Source of the DNA: Labia minor
Lineage: Eukaryota > Arthropoda > Insecta > Dermaptera > Spongiphoridae
Assembly (NCBI GenBank): GCA_963082975.1
Contig: OY720345.1
Coordinates: forward strand, 11,062,491 to 11,126,490
DNA length: 64,000 bases
Reading direction: 5' to 3'
Shown here: positions 12,143 to 23,739 of the stretch, one piece after another
Layout: the number at the start of each line of letters is the position of its first letter
Position numbering within the stretch: position 1 is the stretch's first letter
Position numbers and translations under genes: made by a program
The notes under the pieces: generated by a model
Databases searched by the model: none
What the model saw: the letters and a program-made list of their open reading frames with translations, nothing else
Told to the model about the DNA's origin: nothing

Positions 12143-12540
12143 GTATTAATTATATTAGGATATACAGTTACCATTTTATTATTAAAGAAAATAAAGTTAC
12201 AAATTATCTACATAATAAAAGAACACCGCATAATTAATAAAGGTATCAATCATTTCATATTTTAGTGCGGTCTCAGATTCTAGTTGCTGCAATTGTTAGC
12301 AGATGCTAAAACATCGATTTAAAGGGAGAGTGATAAACGTGTGACCGACCACATCTCTCTACTATTCACCTCTTCCCTCTTCCAATAAATAATCATAAAA
12401 GAAGATATGATCCCGATGTTCATGTCATTTTTAAACACCAACACCTGCACTCTTTTCAATTACTCTTTTATTTATTAAATAAGAAAAAAATTAATATACT
12501 ATATGTATTAATATTTAATAACATTAATAAAATTACAATT
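12143..12540. other. Unassigned intronic DNA
   Basis: AT-rich except for 12260-12370, where GC content rises. I saw no splice-flanked open frame there and no second copy in the window. Confidence 0.4.
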
Positions 12541-12543
12541 GTT

Positions 12544-12995
12544 TTTACCGACCAATGATAGAGAGGGAAGGTATTATTTTCACATCAAATTTCACATGTG
12601 GAGATTTGTACATTTCTCCACGAATCATGCATTTTGTCCATCTGTCCATTGTGTGTTTGAACGGCTCAACGGATTTTGATAAAATTTAGTAAAATTTACT
12701 TAATGCATCAGTAGCATTAATTCACCAACTTTTGGGGTATATCTGGAACCCTGAAGAGGTAGTTTACAAATAATTAATTTTATATTCATTGTCGGACATT
12801 CTTTCACTTAAAATATAGTAGTAATTAATAATTTAGTAATTAAACTAAAAATAAAAACCAAGAAAATATAATTTAGTCATTTTAATTCAACTTTTAAAAA
12901 TAATTTTTTTTTATACTTATTATATATATATATATCAATAATCTATGGAAATTAATTTATTTCAAATCGTCGGTCGGTTCTGTGCCTGGCCACAT
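12544..12995 (+). mobile_element. Helentron-like non-autonomous element, family C variant C'
   Basis: The copy begins TTTTTACCGACCAATGATAG. It ends with GTCGGTCGGTTC followed by a TGTGCCTGGCCACA hairpin, the family C plan. Inside are TCCACGAATCATGCATTT, a short TCTGTCC tract, and AACGGCTCAACGGATTTTGA. The 3' half (12780-12960) is a different AT-rich body from the main C copies but matches the copy at 31253-32545. No target duplication is evident. Confidence 0.65.
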
Positions 12996-12999
12996 CTCA

Positions 13000-14264
13000 T
13001 TTTTTTTTTTTTGTTTTTTTTCATAAATAGATGATTTGTTTTTCATTAATTAAGTTTAATTCTAATGATAATTACTATATTTTGATATTTAAATTAAATT
13101 ACATTTTTCATTTAACCTTTCTCATTTAAAATTTTCAAGATAAGAATCAAAAAAAAAAAAATCTGAATGAAATAAAATATGTGTTTAAAATAAAAATTCC
13201 CAGCCTACTTTGTTTAATTACCTACTCTTTAAGTTAACATAATTTATTTAAAAAGAAACTTTAAGTGAAAGATAGGAGAATAATTAAACAAATGCATTAA
13301 CACAACAACAACAAAAAAATAACCTACCATTTGTATCTTTTATAAATCGATCAATTGACATAGGGGGTAAAAAAATACACCCTAATCTAACTACTATATA
13401 AAAACAATCTGATTTATATTCTTTTAAAAAAATCTGAATTTTAATCCCTAATGAATTATAAAAAGAGCGAAGCTTTTATTTATTTAATAACGAACGAAGA
13501 GGCTATTTTATTGTACTTCTTTATTTAAATAAAAAAAAAATTATAGAGAAAGATAATTTTAACATTAAACCTTTAAAAGTTTATTTAAGTAATGACAAAT
13601 ATTATATATATATAAATTGAAATTTATATATATATATATATAAATTGAAATTTAAATAAATATATTATTCAGAGATAAATGATCATTGAAATAAGATAGG
13701 AAGTTTGTTTTAATGGACTTGTATAGCTTGCCAAAATGAATCAAATGAAAAATGAAGACAGGAATAGATACAAAAATTTATTGTACTTTAAAAACTTTTC
13801 ATTCACAAACACATTAATGGAAATCATTTTGTTGATGACAACGAAAGAATAAGGAATAAGATTTAAAGGATACTGGCGTTGCTCGATGCGCAAAATTTTA
13901 AATTCAGTATAATTCTAAAAACTTTTCAAGTAAAACAGATGGATGGGCAATTAGAGAGAGAGAGAGAGAAAGAGAAAGAGAATAAATTAATCTTTTGTCA
14001 CATAAATTCTACATCGTTACAATAATATATGAGTAATTCATTAATGGACCAGAGGAGGGAGATTTGATTTAAAAGCAATTTTCAAATAATGATTAATAAG
14101 GTAATATCTATACACGAGATATTAAGTGTTAATTTAAAGAGAAGAGATAATTAGATTATATTTCATTTTATTGTATATATATATAATATATATGGTACAA
14201 TATTCGATAATAAAATAAAAATATTTAAATAATTCTATTAACGCTAATATAATATCTATATTAA
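13000..14264. other. AT-rich intronic stretch
   Basis: The stretch includes a (GA)n tract at 13951-13980 and a repeated TATATAAATTGAAATTTA unit at 13600-13660. No gene or transposon was recognised. Confidence 0.45.
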
Positions 14265-14388
14265 GGCGCCACAGGGTGAGAGGTTAGTGAAGCTGCTGCC
14301 TCACATTCTCGTGGTCCCGGGTTCAAGTCCTGGGCCTGGCAAGGGAATTTCTCTATGGGAAGGATTCAACTTAGCCTAACAAAAAAAA
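14265..14388 (+). mobile_element. tRNA-derived SINE, 5' head only
   Basis: The copy begins GGCGCCACAGGGTGAGAGGT and carries a GGTTCAAGTCCTGGGC box-B-like motif. It ends soon after TGGCAAGGGAATTTC with an A-rich tail, so it lacks the 3' body present in the copies at 15902 and 19729. Confidence 0.7.
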
Positions 14389-15588
14389 TTTAATCTTTTC
14401 AATAATATATATTTATGACAAATAAAAATTTGAATTTGAATTCTCAGAAAGAAAATAAAATCAATATAATTTTTTTATATATTCTTTTAATTTTATTTTA
14501 TCGGGGGGGGGGGGAGAGGAGGGAGTAGAAAAAAAAAAAAAAATTCCAGTCTAAAAGTCCCCACTCCCTCCTTCCATATGAGTCGGTGCTATGTTTAAAC
14601 ACCTACAAGTGAATCATTTTAAACTTTCATATATTCATGATATAAAACATATTTTTATATTTCTCTCTCTATTATATCTTTAATAATCATTTCATTTAAA
14701 AGAATATCAAGTTTAAAGATGAGACTAATTTTGTGAAATTAATTTTCTTTAATCATTGCTATTTCTCATGCTGTGAAAGCTAAATACTTAAACAATATAA
14801 TATTTTCACTAAATTTAAGTGTATCAATATCATTATGAGTATGTGTTATATTTTGAAAATATGTAAAATGAATTTACTTTACAATGTTTATAGAGATATC
14901 TGAATATTTATACGTTTAATTTAAGAGCATTTCTTTTTATTTTTAAATATAGGTATAAAAAATGTTATTTATTGATATAAATATGACATCTAACATAACT
15001 ATTCCTATAAATTTATAAAAAATATTCAAAATATTTTTTTAATAATGACATTCCACTTAGAAATATGCATATATTAATGTGAAATAAAATAATCTGTTAA
15101 AAAATAAGATAGAATATCCTTAATAAAAGTGAATTTTTTTTCCTGTGATTTATAGCAATATTTGCTCTCGCTTTATTTTTACTTTCTTACATTTAACAAG
15201 AAGATATTAGTATAAAATTAAAACAAACAAAAAATATACCACTAGAAATAAATTTCCTATTGTAAATAGATTATTTTCAAACTTTTTCTCTACAATTGAT
15301 TATTATTAACCTCAAAATTATTTTTCAATTACATTTCAGTCGTAAATCGTATATAAAGATAGGAAAAACAAGTTTAAACTAAAATATTATTATTATATTT
15401 GCATCACTCTATAATTTCTGCGAATTTTTTCCCGCTTCGTCTCTTTCCTTCCATCATATTTTTATTTTAAGTTTTTTACCATTTTGAAAGTAAATATGTG
15501 AATAATTTTTTAATCATTATAGTTATCAATGATCACATTGGAATTCAACAAGGTGATTGAGCTCACAAATACATTATAGACGAAAAAT
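14389..15588. other. AT-rich intronic stretch with purine tract
   Basis: A G12 run leading into a purine-rich tract (14502-14543) is followed by a CCCCACTCCCTCC segment, so strand-asymmetric structure is possible. The rest is low-complexity AT DNA. Confidence 0.45.
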
Positions 15589-15657
15589 GAGGGCGCTGTT
15601 GTCGGGCAATCAACCGGTTGTGAATGCCCATTGTCATTGCCCGCCACAAACGCCCCC
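15589..15657. repeat. Short inverted repeat, MITE-like
   Basis: GAGGGCGCTGTTGTCGGGCA and the reverse complement of TGCCCGCCACAAACGCCCCC form about 22-bp imperfect arms around a core of about 25 bp. It is a GC-rich island in AT-rich DNA. No clear target duplication and no second copy were found. Confidence 0.5.
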
Positions 15658-15901
15658 ATAACGATAATATTTTTCCTCCACTCACTCAAACAGATTTTAT
15701 TTATAATAAATAAATAAAGTTATTAATTCTCTAATTTATTTAAATTTTGACAAGAAATTATTGTCAATTAATAATGAATAATTATTTTTATGTATTACCA
15801 GGAGTGTGATTTAAAATTGAAATATCGTTTATGTAGCGTAAGCAGATGAAATTGAAATAATATTTATTTCTAAATTATAAGTACTAAATAATTAAATAAA
15901 A

Positions 15902-16195
15902 GGCGCCACAGGGTGTGATGGCTAGCGTCGCTGACTCACATTCCGGTGGTTCCGGGAACAAGTCCTGGGCCTGGCAAGGGTATTTCACTAGCAGGGGTTA
16001 ATGGGACGGAGTCAACCCAGCCTCCGGGATCAAGATTGAGATGCTACTTGATAAAAAGTAGCGTCTCCGATCAAGAAAATCAAGGTAAAGGTTGATAGAA
16101 CCAGTTGTACTGATCATAGGACACCTAGTTGATATAACCGACTTGATAGGCCTAGTCTTTGCGTAGGACGTACAAAAGTCAGAGGTTTTTTTTTT
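15902..16195 (+). mobile_element. tRNA-derived SINE, near full length
   Basis: The GGCGCCACAGGG head has A-box-like (TGGCTAGCGTCG) and B-box-like (GGAACAAGTCCTGG) motifs. It continues into a body of about 200 bp with AAGTAGCGTCTCCGATCAAG, TCAAGGTAAAGGTTGATAG and a CAGAGGTTTTTTTTTTAAAT tail. It lies only about 75 bp from the USH1G exon end at 16268, in the intron and antisense to the gene. Confidence 0.75.
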
Positions 16196-16267
16196 AAATA
16201 AGTAAATAGATTTAAGTGCATAATTTAATTCATTTTTTTTTTTTTGATATTGATTATTGATTTTTAC

Positions 16268-16411
16268 CCTCTGCCAACGAGGAGACGAAGTGCTTCTAAA
16301 TTGCCTTCAAATGCTGCCCATAATGTTGGTGTCATTCCATCTTCATCTCTGGCATTACAATCCCTTCTAGTTGCTTCTTTTAAAATATCCAAAAGTCCAT
16401 CTCGAGCGGCT
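16268..16411 (-). CDS. USH1G: USH1G/SANS-like scaffold protein, N-terminal ankyrin exon (first visible exon)
   Basis: The exon has 47 whole codons beginning [20 protein letters not shown] and continuing with [20 protein letters not shown], the diagnostic N-terminus of SANS/ANKS4B. Human SANS reads RAARDG, KEATRK and [20 protein letters not shown] at the same place. The acceptor is AATTTGTTTTAG and the donor AGAGG|GTAAAA, with GT at 16267-16266. The exon starts with the third base of a codon that would be Arg (AG or CG + A), as expected for the conserved HRAARDG. A short upstream exon carrying the start codon is therefore missing from view. Vertebrate genes have no intron at this point, from memory; that should be checked. 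The downstream intron (4654-16267) carries LINE, mariner, hAT, foldback, SINE and Helentron-like insertions. Confidence 0.93.
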
Positions 16412-16429
16412 CTAAAACAAATTTAAAAA

Positions 16430-16866
16430 TATATATAAATATATATATTTAAAATGGTTATCACACACATCAACAACATAATCATTAATATTTTAAATTT
16501 ATACATAAAAAAGATATAATATATAATTATTAGAATATTATAACACTGATAAAATATTTGTTTTCTTTACAGATATTTATAAAATTTAAGATCTAAAAGG
16601 AAAGTTAAGTCAAAATTAAATTAATTTAATACTTAAATAAATTTTAATTTTAATTTGAATAAAATTGTTACATATTTGTCTCTTTTTGAAAAATCAACAA
16701 TAACGAAAATTAAATTTTATTTAATATTAAAAATAACAAAATATTGATTTTAAAAATTATCGAAAATATCAGCTCAATTGAACATTTTAAAATGCAAATA
16801 AAATGTGTGAAAAAATAATGTAAATCTTTGACCCAAATATAATATAGTTACAATGTGATTATAAGA
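16430..16866. other. AT-rich DNA upstream of the 16268-16411 exon
   Basis: This is the start of the first intron (minus strand). No upstream coding exon, TATA-type promoter or CpG-rich patch was recognised. Confidence 0.45.
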
Positions 16867-17482
16867 TAAGTTGACCTGTGGCCAGGTCCGAACCGACCGA
16901 CGGTTTGAAATAAATTAATTTCCAGCTACAGAAACAATTTCAAATAATTTTCATATATCTATTAATGTAATAAAAAACAGATATGGATACATAAATAATA
17001 AATATAAACATTTTTAATTTTATTTTATTTATAATATATATGCAAGACCAGGCTGTGACGTCATGAATGGCTGGATGACGTCATATAATTTTAAATCAAG
17101 AAAAAACTAATAAATATGATTTTTCTCGAGGATAAAACCAATACAAAGTGCATGATTCGTGGTGCTATATAAAAAAATCTCCTTTGGTGTGAAAATAACC
17201 CTTTCCTTCCTATCGTCGATCGCTAATACTACCACTTTCGGTTTCCGGAATTGCACCAAAAGTTGATCAATTCATCCCACTGATGCATTAAGTAAATATA
17301 CCAAATTTCATCAAAATCGGTTGAGCCGTTCAGGCAGACGGACAGACGGACGGACAGACATCATGCTAAAAATACTTTTTTCTGTTTAGAAAATGCATGA
17401 TTCGTGTAGATATGTAAAAATCTCCACATGTGAAATTTGGTGTGAAAACAATACCTCCCTTACTATCGTCGGTCGGTAAAAA
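16867..17482 (-). mobile_element. Helentron-like non-autonomous element, family C
   Basis: On the minus strand it runs from TTTTTACCGACCGACGATAG to CAAACCGTCGGTCGGTTCGG, then the hairpin ACCTGGCCACAGGT and CAACTTAT. The TACCGACCGAC block at the 5' end recurs inverted just before the hairpin. Internally there are two TGACGTCA octamers (17056-17063 and 17076-17083), a (GGACAGAC)n tract near 17335-17360 and TTTCATCAAAATCGGTTGAG. It has no coding capacity. Confidence 0.7.
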
Positions 17483-17594
17483 TTCATTAATAATTTAACA
17501 AGTTGATCAAATTATATATAGGTATTTGATTTGAAATAAAAAAATATTTTAGTAATTTATATACAGTTGCATGATCGTATCCCAATCAACTTAT

Positions 17595-17878
17595 AGCCTA
17601 GTTTACACGGGCTTAGTACTTGTCATTAGTTCAGGGGTGGGCAAATACTTTTAAGCTCGAGCCAAAATGAAATTTCAAAATGTCTTCCGGGCCGGAAGAT
17701 CATACTTCGGAAACATTAATATAAAAAAATTATCTTTTTTTAGAGACATATTAAACAAAAAATTAAAATAAGACCCAACTTTTTCAACGAGTAGGCGGGA
17801 GTTCAAAAAGCCCGCGCTTAAAAGTATTTGCCCACCACTGAACTAATGACAAGTACTAAGCCCGTGTAAACTAGGCTT
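17595..17878. mobile_element. Foldback MITE family E, copy 1
   Basis: The terminal inverted repeats of about 60 bp begin AGCCTAGTTTACACGGGCTT and extend inward through CAGGGGTGGGCAAATACTTT, which itself looks like a hAT terminus. Internal DNA has GGGCCGGAAG and the AGAGACATATT motif. Other copies are at 22323, 59521 and 63699. Confidence 0.8.
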
Positions 17879-17879
17879 T

Positions 17880-19728
17880 TTAGGTATGTATAAGATAAGC
17901 CACTAATAATATATTATTTAAACTAGATATTATTTATTGTTGTATTACTGGTGTTAAAATACTAGAGTCTTTTTTTGAACACCGTATTTTTCGAATATCT
18001 CGAGTGTGTAAGTTAAAGTGTTTTAAATCAATATTAAATTAGTGAATTAAATCAATAGATTTTGTATTGTTTGACACAAGTATGACAATTTTTGGAACAA
18101 CCAAAATAAAATAAGAGTGTCCCATATTTATATGAAATATTTAACTTGAATATAAAATTTCAACATTGTTGTTTTTGTGCTTATCTGATAAAATACTAAA
18201 AGAATGTTCAGACAAGAATGAAAAAAAAAGAATTTTATTTTAATAATTATTACTTATATATCTTGTGTAATATTAAACAATATATAAGTAAATAAAAATA
18301 AAAATTATATTAAATATTAAAATAAAAAAAAAATGTAAAGAATTTAGGCAATGAATTTTTTTCTTGTCAACTTTAAACAAATTTATTCTTGTACGACATA
18401 CAATTCAATTAAAATGAATATATAATATTAATGGAATTCATTAAATTAAACTTTTTTTTTAATTAATATAAAAAATTATAATAAATAAATTAAAAAATAT
18501 TTTAAGAAAGAAGAGTAGGTGGGTGGGTGGGGGAGATTTGATAAAAATTGTTCTCTCTCTCATGTTTCCATTATATTATACATACCAATTATTTATCTAT
18601 CAAATTATATAAAATATAAAAAAATATCATAATTTAAATGGAAGGGGAATATTATTTTTGACATGATCTATTGTATTTAATTTTTATACACGCACATTAT
18701 TTGCATTAGCATACTTTGCTTATATAATATACTACTATATATAATATGTGTTTCCAGTAATTTTTTTTTTTTTTTTTAGAAATTTTATCTTATTCATCGA
18801 AAGACATTGTACTCTCAACATATTCAATAGTAATTGTGATACATTCAATATTTGTATATGCTCGTCCCAAAATATGAATTTTATAATCATGCCAGTTGAG
18901 TTTTGAGTTTTTAATCAATTTGGACAACTTTCACTTTTTGTTTCAGATCTTTGGAGTCATGCGTGTAGTGGTGGATCCACCATGATTCACAAATGGAACA
19001 AACCCTTTTTATTTCGCTTGAAAAGCTTCAAACTTTGTACCAACATATATATATATATATATAATGTTTTTGCAAATTAATTTACTTTACTTTCGGGAAT
19101 TTCAATTGCTATTAATTTGTTAAATGTTAAGAATTCTTTAGGAAATTAGATATTGATTAAATGTAGAGAATGACTTCTTCTATTTTTCTTTTCTCAAGAT
19201 TGAGTATTTTACGTTAAAAAAGAAAGTGCTGTAGATTTATTTTTATTTTTTTTTTATCAAGAGATAAAATATCATAAATCTCAATATAACTTAAATATTT
19301 TATCAGTATGGAATATTGTGTTAACTTAATAGAATTATTTAATAAGAATAAATAAATTATTTATTTATTTATTTATTTACTATTAATTATTTATTTACTA
19401 TTAATTACAAAAAAATAAAATAAAGTAAATTATGTGTTCTAATTACAATCTTTCTTAAATCATCTTTAAACCCAATAAAATTTATTATAAAAAATTTGAA
19501 AACAACCATAAATTGAGAAGAAAAGTATATTTTGATTTTAAACAATTTATATTAATTTCATATTTTCTAATAAAATGTTTACTTACAATTAGAAGAAAAC
19601 ATAAAGACAAAGAATATAGAAAATAAAATTATTATTTATTTGTTGATTATATTTTAGAAAAACTAAATAGTCAGTCAATTTGAGAATAATTACTAAATGA
19701 AAAAATACACATTTAGTAAATTACAATA
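17880..19728. other. AT-rich stretch without recognised genes
   Basis: Contains (GGGT)n-like 18517-18532, poly-T 18763-18777 and (TA)n 19047-19062. No splice-flanked open frame or repeat family was identified. Confidence 0.45.
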
Positions 19729-20010
19729 GGCGCCACAGGTTGTGATGACTAGGGTCGCAGACTCACATTCTCGTGGCCCCGGGTTCAAGTCCCGGACCTG
19801 GCAAGGGAATTTATGGGACCGAGTCAACCCAGCCTCCGGGATCAACATTGGGAAGCTACTTGATAAAAAGTAGCGCCTCCGATCAAGAAAATCAAGGTAA
19901 AGGTTGATAGGACCCGTTCTACTGATCATAGGACACCTCATTGATATAACCGACTTGATAGGCGTTGTCCTTTCATAGGAAGTACAAAAGTCTGAGGTTT
20001 AATCTTAAAA
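19729..20010 (+). mobile_element. tRNA-derived SINE, near full length
   Basis: Same family as 15902. The GGCGCCACAGGTTGTGATGA head carries the B-box-like GGGTTCAAGTCCCGG, then the body with TTGATAAAAAGTAGCGCCTC and GTACAAAAGTCTGAGGTTT before an A-rich tail. The best-preserved head in the window. Confidence 0.8.
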
Positions 20011-20745
20011 AAATAAAAAATAAAAAATAATTTTCATATATTCGTATAGTAGACATGAAATAATATGAATGATATGAAAAAAAAAATGTTTTGGTTTAAT
20101 GAATCTTAACTCATTTGTTATCAATGTTCTTTTAAAAAGAAATGACAAAAATTGAATTTTTAATTTAATTAAAATCTTTATTTCAAGGTAGGCATATGTT
20201 GCAAGGTTCTACACATTCTACAGTCTATTTCCTGGAATAATGAACAGTTGATGGAAGAAGGCTATCTATTACGCTCACAGAAAGGAATCTCTCTTTCCAT
20301 CTCTTAAATAATAAATCTTCTTATTTTTTTTTCTCCCTTGTCTATCTACAAGAGATTAAATGTCAATCAAGTTAAAAATCCATTTTTCATTTAAAATGTA
20401 TCGATTCAATATTATTTGCAATTTTATGAATAAACAAACTATTAATCTATTATTTATCATATAAATAATGTCTGACGAAATTATTTTCTCATAATCGAAA
20501 AGTAATTAGTAAAATGATCTTAAAATGCCTTAGAAAGATATCAATTAATCACCAAACTTAAATTAAAAACAAAATGACAAATTTAATTTTTTTATTACGT
20601 ATATTATACTTTACAAAGTATAAATATCTACTATTTATAGAATGCTTTTTATTTCTTTGAAAAAAATAACTTTTCTTACTTTTTGTTTGTTTTTTTTTTG
20701 TTTTTTTGATTAATTAATTCATTTTTGGTAAAAGTTCATCGATAT
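20011..20745. other. AT-rich stretch without recognised genes
   Basis: No exon or repeat family was identified. A slightly more complex patch occurs at 20190-20290. Confidence 0.4.
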
Positions 20746-20770
20746 TTTATCCGTGTATTGTATATATATA

Positions 20771-21116
20771 TGTAAAATATTTCATATTTTGTGGAGTTTA
20801 CGGGGAACTTGTGTCTGTGAGGTTGTGGTAGTGTTTGGTTGTTAAAAAGATGCTTGTTTGCCAAATAATTAATTTTAAAGATGGAATAGTTGGTAAATAT
20901 TAATAAATATAATTAAAAACCAATTGTTTTTTTAAAGTCAACACTTAATTTATTTTTACTATCAAAACCAGATATTATATTTATTAATATTTACCAACTA
21001 TTCCATCTTTAAAATTAATTATTTGGCAAACAAGCATCTTTTTAACAACCAAACACTACCACAATCTCACAGACACAAGTTCCCCGTAAACTCCACAAAA
21101 TATGAAATATTTTACA
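20771..21116. repeat. Long near-perfect palindrome (foldback MITE)
   Basis: The left arm 20771-20912 and right arm about 20974-21116 are reverse complements over about 142 bp. I could find a single mismatch (GTGAGGTTG versus GTGAGATTG). A loop of about 60 bp separates them and (TA)n lies on both sides. The arms contain TTTGTGGAGTTTACGGGGAA. No coding capacity and no second copy in the window. Confidence 0.9.
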
Positions 21117-21358
21117 TATATATATATATATATATATTTTAAAAAAATTTCATTAAGTTCTTTGACTAGAATTTACCTTAAATATTCTAGCGATTCGATT
21201 TAAGAACTCATGAATTCAATTTTATTAAAAGCTAATTTCGAAATTATTGAAACATTTAAAAATCAACTATAAGATTTAATTTTCCTTAAGTATTAAATCG
21301 TTTTTCATTTCGTTGATATAAATTTTATCTAATCTTACTTAATTTCTTATTTATCCAG

Positions 21359-21447
21359 GCGAGAAAAACGAGACATCAATCTTGAAGTCATCGAGTTGGT
21401 CTTCGAGTCTTATCTGAGAGATATATCAACCCTTTTCTAACTCCGAG
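21359..21447 (+). other. Possible transcribed exon (unknown transcript)
   Basis: An 89-base GC-richer block has a strong acceptor (TTTCTTATTTATCCAG) and a good donor (GAG|GTTAGTAA) on the plus strand. One frame is open for 26 codons (EKRDINLEVIELVFESYLRD in part) and ends at TAA 21438-21440. I recognise no family. It could be a terminal coding exon followed by an untranslated one, an untranslated exon, or chance. Confidence 0.25.
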
Positions 21448-21572
21448 GTTAGTAATTTTAATTATCAATTTCACTTTTAATTCAATTTAAATTTATTTAT
21501 TTTAAAATTTTATATAATCTAATATGTTATTTTTTACTTTTTTATTTCATAATTCAATCTTCGTTCCTGTAG

Positions 21573-21652
21573 GGTATGTTGTTTTGAATTCTTGATTGTC
21601 TTCTCCATTTCTAATGATAATGAAATGATCTTCATAATACACCTCACCAAGT
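21573..21652 (+). other. Possible second transcribed exon (unknown transcript)
   Basis: An 80-base block is preceded by TTCGTTCCTGTAG and followed by the near-perfect donor AAGT|GTAAGTAA. It is paired with the block at 21359. The coding frame of that block stops before the junction, so this would be untranslated or non-coding. The opposite strand also has an open frame here, with weaker splice signals. Confidence 0.25.
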
Positions 21653-21659
21653 GTAAGTA

Positions 21660-22322
21660 AACATCGTTATTTTTTAAAACATGGCACATTTTAAAAATAA
21701 ATATAAATTTTATTAATTTCCAAATGTCAATATACTATTTCAATGAAAGTTTAACATAGATAAATAATAAGTATAATTAATTTAAATTATTTTGTTTTGT
21801 TTTGATATAATTCATTAGGGGATAAATAGAGAAAAATATTAAATTACGAGTATATGATAGAATTTAGTGAGACCAGGAAATTTCAGAACAAATCTGTCAA
21901 GAATGAGAAGAGAGAAAGATAATTGGAATTGGTAGTTTTCGATGGGAGGATGTTAACTTTGGTATATAATTATATTTTGTTGTTAGAGATTTTCAGGAGG
22001 TTGCCTCCTACTTCCATCGAAGGATGCATGTTCTCATCCTATTTACTAATCTATAAATTAGATTAGAACTAATAAATAAAAAAGAATGGGTAGATAAAAC
22101 AATTACCATGCAAATATTAAGGGATGGGTTGCATGAATTGCATATCAGGTCTGAATTGTCCCTTTTTATATTGTTGGTGGATCGAATGTACAAAAAAAAA
22201 TTAAGTTAAACTATAATTGTTTAAAATTTTAAAGATATAGTACACGTATCTATTTATATAATGAATGCCAAATTTTTCATTTTTATAAATAAATGATACT
22301 TTTCATACTTTTGCTGACTAAA
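21660..22322. other. Unassigned DNA
   Basis: The patch 21850-22190 is less AT-rich than its surroundings. Its frames are short and broken, and I could not assign it to a family. Confidence 0.35.
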
Positions 22323-22598
22323 ACCTAGTTTACACGGGCTTAGTACTTGTCATTAGTTCAGGGATGGGCAAATACTTTTAAGCGCGGGCTTTTTGAACGC
22401 CCATTGAAAAAGTTGACTCTTATTTTGATTTTTCGTTCAGTATCTCTCTAAAAAAAAGATACATTTTTTTATTAGTGTTTTCGAAATATGGTCCTCCGGC
22501 TAGGAAGACATTTTGAAAATTTCATTTTGGCTCCCGCTTAAAAGTATTACCCCACCCCTGAACTAATGACAAGTACTAAGCCCCTGTAAACTAGGCTT
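22323..22598. mobile_element. Foldback MITE family E, copy 2
   Basis: Ends CCTAGTTTACACGGGCTTAG and its inverse CTAAGCCCCTGTAAACTAGG, with the internal CAGGGATGGGCAAATACTTT and its inverse. Same plan as the copy at 17595, with the core in the opposite orientation. Confidence 0.8.
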
Positions 22599-22599
22599 T

Positions 22600-23735
22600 A
22601 GGGATCTCACCTACCTACTGTCCCAGTGAGTGTCTGCTCTAGAATTTTGACACTTCATAACAGTAGTTGACGATCGACAAAAATTGATTATATTGATTTA
22701 TTTTACACAAAAGTTAAAACATGATTAGATATTATAAATAATAAAATAAATATATATTAAGATTTCAAAATTATTTCACTAAATTTCTAACATTAAAATT
22801 TTTCATGGTTTTATTGACATTAATCCTTCAAAGGTTTTGGCTTGCATTACATTAATATTGTCACATAATTCACTATCAATTGAAATTATTGAAATATCGT
22901 TATGTTATAAAATTCAAGACTGTATATAAAATTTTAACTAACAATAAGAATGAAATTTTAAATTTTATATCTGGATCATTTGGCTTCACATCTCTTGCTT
23001 CATAACATAACTGAATATTCTTTTTTTCAATTTTAAATTAATTTTTTTTTTGAAATTTGGAAAAAAATATCTAATAATTTAGCTAAATATTTTCTTGTTG
23101 TTAAAATATTTTTAAAGTGATCGTTATCTGATTGTTAGTTTAGGTAATAAGCGACTAAATTATCAAGTGCTATTATTGCAACATTTCAATGTTTATTTGG
23201 ATTTTGGAATATTTTATTCGTGTTTGTTATCCGAGATAGTATATCGTACCAAATTATTATAAAATTTAGCATAACAACTGCCAACAAAAATAGAATCATC
23301 ATATCACATTATATTAGGTACTATATTTAAATTTACAAAAAGTCAAAGACAAGTCTACAACTATTTTTGTTGTTTTTTAAATATTCTATAAATTATGGTG
23401 CCTTTATACAAAAGCGACCCAATGCGAAGCATCTTTTGTTTACACGTAGAACCGGTCATGATTAGAAGAAGCTTATGAACTATTATTTTTGTAATTTGTT
23501 TGAAATTGTTTTCTTCTAATTCTCAACTCATCATTTTATAACATTGTTCAGTTTTTGTCACTAGACAATCAATATACATATATTCACCCTATTTAATAGG
23601 TGCGTGTAATTTATAAAAAAAATAGAAAATATTTAAACCCCTTGTATAAATATACCAAGTATACCAATTAATAAAATCAATTTATATAATTTTTCTATTG
23701 TATTAATATGTATATAATATATATATATATCTTTT
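22600..23735. other. AT-rich stretch without recognised genes
   Basis: No repeat family was assigned and (TA)n lies at 23715-23730. The short open frame on the minus strand ending at 22615 is discussed among the rejected observations. Confidence 0.4.
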
Positions 23736-23739
23736 TTAA

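Noticed and set aside
12090-12150. Arg-Glu repeat protein
   Set aside because: Translation of a (GA)n microsatellite.
22615-22658. Candidate first exon of USH1G on the minus strand (ATG at 22658, 14 codons, AG|GTAGGT donor in the right phase)
   Set aside because: Phase and final Arg fit, but the sequence before it does not resemble the conserved (Y/F)HR N-terminus, and it sits 15 bp from a MITE. Chance cannot be excluded.
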